The notes below the pieces were generated by a model. That model had not been told where the DNA came from. It made no database searches and saw only the letters and a list, made by a program, of their open reading frames with translations. A DNA stretch of 9,573 nt from Novosphingobium sp. (GTDB lineage Bacteria; Pseudomonadota; Alphaproteobacteria; Sphingomonadales; Sphingomonadaceae): the NCBI GenBank assembly GCA_009885425.1, contig VFKS01000410.1, forward strand, positions 1-9,573, in the 5' to 3' direction. Positions 7,204-9,573 of this stretch are shown piece by piece (position 1 is the first letter of the stretch; every line of letters starts with the position of its first letter). Made by a program: the position numbers and the translations under genes.

Positions 7204-7233
7204 AGCGTTGGCCGAGGGGCGCTCGCCAACGCT
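7204..7233. terminator. Second hairpin between convergent genes (possible transcript end)
   Basis: AGCGTTGGC at 7204-7212 pairs with GCCAACGCT at 7225-7233, a 9-bp stem with a 12-base loop. It lies midway between two convergent operons, where a bidirectional terminator is expected. A T-rich tail is missing, so terminator function is only inferred. Confidence 0.45.
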
Positions 7234-7266
7234 GGAATTGAGAAAGCTGTCTCGTGTGCCTAGCCG

Positions 7267-7749
7267 TCAGAGGTCCACTTGCGCGTACCCACCTTTGACA
7301 TTTTCAGTAACATCCATTCCGAGCATCATTCTGGCAGTGTTGATCACGCCCAACTCACCAGCCCAGATCGATGCGTCACCCAAATCCATGCGCAACATCA
7401 GCAGGTTGGGATCGTCTTTTCCGCCCGGGAACCAGGCTTCGACAAAGTTGCTCCATTGCTTGTCCAGCCGCTCACGGCTGGTTTCCTCGCTCAGGACGCC
7501 TGAAAAGCGGCAGAAAACGTCATGGCCCTTTGACTGATAGGTCGCCGTTGCCGATCCCATTTGCGCGAAGCGGCCATCGCGACCGGTGAAGAACCAGATC
7601 GCCGAATTAGCGTCTTTGTCGAGCTGCGCGGTCATCGGCGCGGCGCTGTCCTGATCGGAATCCAGCTGGAGCATGACGAATGATGATTGGGTCATCGCAT
7701 TCCAGAACTTATCTCTAAGCTCGGACGGATCGCCTTGGTCATACTGCAT
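7267..7749 (-). CDS. PNPOx-like flavoprotein, general stress protein 26 type
   Basis: 160 residues with the split-barrel fold of the pyridoxamine 5'-phosphate oxidase-like general stress proteins. Signs are the strand pattern SFVMLQLDSDQDSAAPMTAQ, the IWFFTGRDGRFAQMG stretch, and the characteristic end EAWFPGGKDDPNLLMLRMDL followed by GDASIW. Such proteins bind FMN or a related flavin cofactor; the substrate is unknown and a role in making pyridoxal phosphate is unlikely. The ATG at 7749 has AGGAG 8 bases upstream. An in-frame ATG at 7812 would add 21 residues that are not family-like. The gene is on the same strand as the FMN reductase gene but 211 bp downstream of it, and I see no GGAAC box before it, so its promoter is unclear. 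It faces the GH130 gene. Confidence 0.88.
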   Translation of the reverse strand: MQYDQGDPSELRDKFWNAMTQSSFVMLQLDSDQDSAAPMTAQLDKDANSAIWFFTGRDGRFAQMGSATATYQSKGHDVFCRFSGVLSEETSRERLDKQWSNFVEAWFPGGKDDPNLLMLRMDLGDASIWAGELGVINTARMMLGMDVTENVKGGYAQVDL

Positions 7750-7960
7750 GATGCTCTCTCCTGAAGGTGGTGAATACAAACGCTGCCGCGGCAATGATCG
7801 CCGGTCGGCCATTGCGAACTATTCCATCTAGATCATAAGCTTAACCGGACAATGGGAGCTGCTGATGATAACCCGCCGGGGCGCGAAATGTTTCAGAACG
7901 CCGTAAATATTCTGACGCCGGCGGATGAACTGCAAAAGTCATCCTATTCGCGCCAAGACT
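7750..7960. other. 211-bp intergenic region without a gene
   Basis: Separates the PNPOx-like gene from the FMN reductase gene, both read on the minus strand. It should hold the PNPOx promoter, yet there is no GGAAC in that direction; the nearest form is GGAAT at 7825-7821 without a GTT at the right spacing. It contains the inverted repeat at 7893-7915 and a short one (GCAATG at 7791, CATTGC at 7810). No convincing small reading frame or terminator was found. Confidence 0.6.
7893..7915. repeat. Inverted repeat TCAGAA-N11-TTCTGA
   Basis: TCAGAA at 7893-7898 and TTCTGA at 7910-7915 form a perfect 6-bp dyad with an AT-rich spacer. It lies about 145 bp upstream of the PNPOx-like gene and just past the FMN reductase stop. 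The form is that of a dimeric regulator site, but no regulator is known and a dyad of this size can occur by chance. Confidence 0.4.
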
Positions 7961-8515
7961 TCAATCCCGCAGCCGCAGCGCCCATTCCCTAAGCGCGACA
8001 ATCTGTTGCGCGATCAACGCGCGGGTCTTTTCGTCGGTCAAATTCCCATCGGCATCGAAGCGCGTTTGCGCCGCGGCAATCATGATCTCGGGTTGGCTGA
8101 GGACATAGGCGTCCTGGGAGACGAAGACTTTGCGCAGATCATATTGCGAACGGGCAGTTCCCATGGTGCCCTGACTGGCGCCCATGATTGCGATCGGCTT
8201 ATGACGAAAGGGCAATTCAGGGATTTTTGACACCCAATCGATAGCATTCTTGAGCACGCCGGGGATCGAATAGTTATATTCCGGTGTCGCGATCAGTACC
8301 GCATCGGCGGCGGAGATCGCCTCGCCAAGGCTCACGACGCTCGCCGGCAGACCCGCAAGGCGGACGTCATCATTATAGAGCGGAATGGCGGAAATATCCG
8401 AGACTGTGATCTTTACATCGCCGGGAGCGAGTTGCTGTGCAGCGTGCAAGGCGGCGCTGTTGTAGGATTCCTTGCGCAGGCTGCCCGAGATCGCCAGGAC
8501 CTGAAAGTGCTTCAT
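7961..8515 (-). CDS. NADPH-dependent FMN reductase (flavodoxin-fold, ChrR/ArsH-like)
   Basis: 184-residue flavodoxin-fold oxidoreductase that uses NAD(P)H to reduce bound FMN and then quinones, metals or other acceptors. FMN phosphate is held by GSLRKESYNSAAL (11-23); the flavin ring is contacted by TPEYNYSIPGVLKNAIDW (77-94) and by GASQGTMGTARSQYDL (112-127). PLYNDD (45-50) is also family-typical. Length is normal for the family. The true acceptor is unknown; protection against quinone or oxidative stress is the usual role. The ATG overlaps the stop of the response-regulator gene by 4 bases (ATGA), so it is translationally coupled and third in the operon after dps. Confidence 0.92.
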   Translation of the reverse strand: MKHFQVLAISGSLRKESYNSAALHAAQQLAPGDVKITVSDISAIPLYNDDVRLAGLPASVVSLGEAISAADAVLIATPEYNYSIPGVLKNAIDWVSKIPELPFRHKPIAIMGASQGTMGTARSQYDLRKVFVSQDAYVLSQPEIMIAAAQTRFDADGNLTDEKTRALIAQQIVALREWALRLRD

Positions 8516-8883
8516 TCTGTCACGCTCGCGGACAGGGAAAGTGCAAGCTCGATGGCATCGGCAAGGTCGGCTTCGTAGAACGGCTTCTCGAGAATGATCG
8601 CATCGGGCCTGAGCAGCCGCACCTTGAGTGCGTCGCCGGTGGTGTAGAAATGCGGCACGGCCCGGGACGCGAGGATCGTGTCTACCGCAGAAAGACCGTT
8701 GCCCGAGGTCAAGCCGGCGTCGACGATCAGCAGATCTGGCTTGTACTCTGCGGCGATCGTGACTGCCGCCGCTTCGGTGCCCACAACAGCGATCACCTCA
8801 TGACCCATCCCGTTCAGCACTTCGGTCAGCAGCATGCCGATGATCGCTTCGTCCTCAACCACCAGGATGGAAAGTTTCTGCAT
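8512..8883 (-). CDS. Single-domain response regulator (receiver only, FATGUY-like)
   Basis: 123 residues, a receiver domain with no output domain. Acidic pocket Glu10/Asp11, phospho-acceptor Asp55 in LLIVDAGL, and conserved Lys100 in LEKPF. The switch region reads VPHFYTTGDAL (76-86), with TTG at 81-83 where typical receivers have T-A; this is close to the FATGUY subgroup. That subgroup includes SdrG of Sphingomonas, which takes part in general stress signalling, so an SdrG-like phosphotransfer role is plausible but not proven. The ATG directly abuts the dps stop (TGA then ATG), with AAGGA inside the end of dps as ribosome site, and its own stop overlaps the FMN reductase start. Placement under the dps EcfG-type promoter would make it stress-induced and able to feed back on the signalling cascade. 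Confidence 0.92.
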   Translation of the reverse strand: MQKLSILVVEDEAIIGMLLTEVLNGMGHEVIAVVGTEAAAVTIAAEYKPDLLIVDAGLTSGNGLSAVDTILASRAVPHFYTTGDALKVRLLRPDAIILEKPFYEADLADAIELALSLSASVTE

Positions 8884-9387
8884 TCAGCTTTCCTTTGATG
8901 GATCGATTGTCTTTGGCGCAAGGTGCGATTCAACGAAATAAAGCTGCTGGTCGATGCCACGCGAAATCTCGGTGAACAGGTCGGCCGTAGTGGGATCTTC
9001 GATTTCAGCCGATTTGGCAATCGCCTCGATTATCGAACCGCCGAATGCCGCCAGCGCGGCTGAGACCGCGAACAGATGTTTCATCTCGTCCGCCACCCCG
9101 AGCGGATAGGGGATCAGGAAGGACTCCTTGATCGCAACCTGGATCGTGCCGTGCGCCGTGCCGCCCAGCCCGGCCGCGCGCTCGGCGAGCATATCGGAGT
9201 AGTTCTCAACTTCGGTGGAAACCTGGTCGAACAGCTTATGGATCGCGATGAACCCCGGCCCGCGCACGTTCCAGTGTGCCTGCTTCATCTGGGCATGAAG
9301 ATCGATCGCCGCCGCCAGATGCAAGTTGAGCAGTTCGACCGACTGAACGCGGATTTTCTTGGCCAAAGTGTTGTGGGTCTTCTGCAT
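8884..9387 (-). CDS. dps: Dps, DNA-protecting ferritin-like protein
   Basis: 167-residue Dps: forms 12-subunit shells that oxidise Fe(II) with hydrogen peroxide, store the iron and shield DNA. The ferroxidase ligands at the subunit interface are all present: His38, His50, Asp54, Asp65 and Glu69, in QAHWNVRGPGFIAIH and ENYSDMLAER. They match E. coli His51, His63, Asp67, Asp78 and Glu82 with a constant offset of 13. The N-terminus is short with Lys10-Lys11 and Arg13, so DNA binding through an extended lysine tail is likely weaker than in E. coli. The ATG at 9387 has GGAG about 9 bases upstream; the frame is open to 9486, but that reaches past the promoter. First gene of dps - receiver - FMN reductase, behind an EcfG-type promoter. 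Confidence 0.96.
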   Translation of the reverse strand: MQKTHNTLAKKIRVQSVELLNLHLAAAIDLHAQMKQAHWNVRGPGFIAIHKLFDQVSTEVENYSDMLAERAAGLGGTAHGTIQVAIKESFLIPYPLGVADEMKHLFAVSAALAAFGGSIIEAIAKSAEIEDPTTADLFTEISRGIDQQLYFVESHLAPKTIDPSKES

Positions 9388-9431
9388 GGGTGCTCTCCGG
9401 TGTCGGGCAAGGCTGTGTCGGTAGCTTGTGA

Positions 9432-9456
9432 AACGTTCCGCCTCGCAATTGGTTCC
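9432..9456 (-). promoter_or_regulatory. EcfG-type promoter of the dps operon
   Basis: On the minus strand GGAAC at 9456-9452, 17 bases, then GTTT from 9434. Start of transcription would be near 9425, about 38 bases before the dps ATG. A second GGAAC at 9439-9435 inside the spacer has no correctly spaced GTT and is probably accidental. Confidence 0.87.
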
Positions 9457-9522
9457 ACAGTCTGGCCGATTGACTTGTCTCAGCAAAGCGCCGCTACTGC
9501 CACCGTTCGCACTGCGCCGCGC

Positions 9523-9547
9523 GGAACAAGCATGCGTTTTTAAGGTT
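9523..9547 (+). promoter_or_regulatory. EcfG-type promoter pointing out of the window
   Basis: GGAAC at 9523-9527, 17 bases, then GTTA at 9545. It is divergent from the dps promoter, 66 bp away from it, and the gene it serves would start after base 9573. It predicts another general-stress gene to the right. Confidence 0.7.
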
Positions 9548-9573
9548 ACGGTTTTCCGAGAACAGCCGCGCGA

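Noticed and set aside
7178..7209. GGAAC at 7178-7182 as a further EcfG promoter
   Set aside because: At the required spacing the sequence is GTC, the nearest GTT is 24 bases away, and no plus-strand gene follows.
9435..9439. Second GGAAC on the minus strand before dps
   Set aside because: No GTT at 16 or 17 bases; it lies within the spacer of the better promoter at 9456-9432.

Overview
The window is bacterial chromosomal DNA that is GC-rich and densely coding. It almost certainly comes from an alphaproteobacterium. The linked set nepR-ecfG / phyR is the core of the alphaproteobacterial general stress response (GSR). The style of the neighbours (a histidine kinase with a periplasmic sensor domain next to ecfG, a FATGUY-like single-domain regulator, a GT4/GH130 pair) suggests Sphingomonadales, for example a Sphingomonas, Novosphingobium or Erythrobacter relative. 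The order-level placement is inference from protein style, not a database match.

Layout. (1) Bases 1-1745, minus strand: nepR (anti-sigma factor), ecfG (ECF sigma factor; its start overlaps the nepR stop) and, 19 bp further on, the 5' part of a membrane histidine kinase gene that runs off the left edge. (2) Bases 1746-1952: divergent control region with two EcfG-type promoters whose -35 boxes lie back to back, 7 bp apart. (3) Bases 1953-3008, plus strand: phyR, with an unusual C-terminal extension of about 100 residues. (4) Bases 3019-7124, plus strand: an EcfG-type promoter followed by a tight three-gene operon (PRC-barrel protein, two-domain GT4 glycosyltransferase, GH130-type glycosidase/phosphorylase). 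(5) Bases 7125-7266: convergent intergenic region with two inverted repeats. (6) Bases 7267-9387, minus strand: dps, a single-domain response regulator and an NADPH-dependent FMN reductase in a tightly coupled operon, then, after a 211-bp gap, a general-stress PNPOx-like flavoprotein. An EcfG-type promoter precedes dps. (7) Near the right edge, another EcfG-type promoter points out of the window.

How the genes work together. In the known partner-switching pathway, a HWE/HisKA_2 kinase phosphorylates PhyR under stress. PhyR~P binds NepR, which frees EcfG to transcribe promoters of the form GGAAC-N16/17-GTT. Five such promoters can be read here, all between genes and four of them with exactly 17 bp between GGAAC and GTT. 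The locus therefore looks like a self-contained GSR island: regulators under autoregulation, plus DNA/iron protection (Dps), flavin-dependent redox enzymes, a possible feedback response regulator, and a glycan module whose stress role is not established. The most novel elements are the phyR C-terminal fusion, the EcfG-promoted PRC-GT4-GH130 operon and the dps-receiver-flavodoxin-type reductase operon. No RNA genes, CRISPR arrays or mobile elements were seen.
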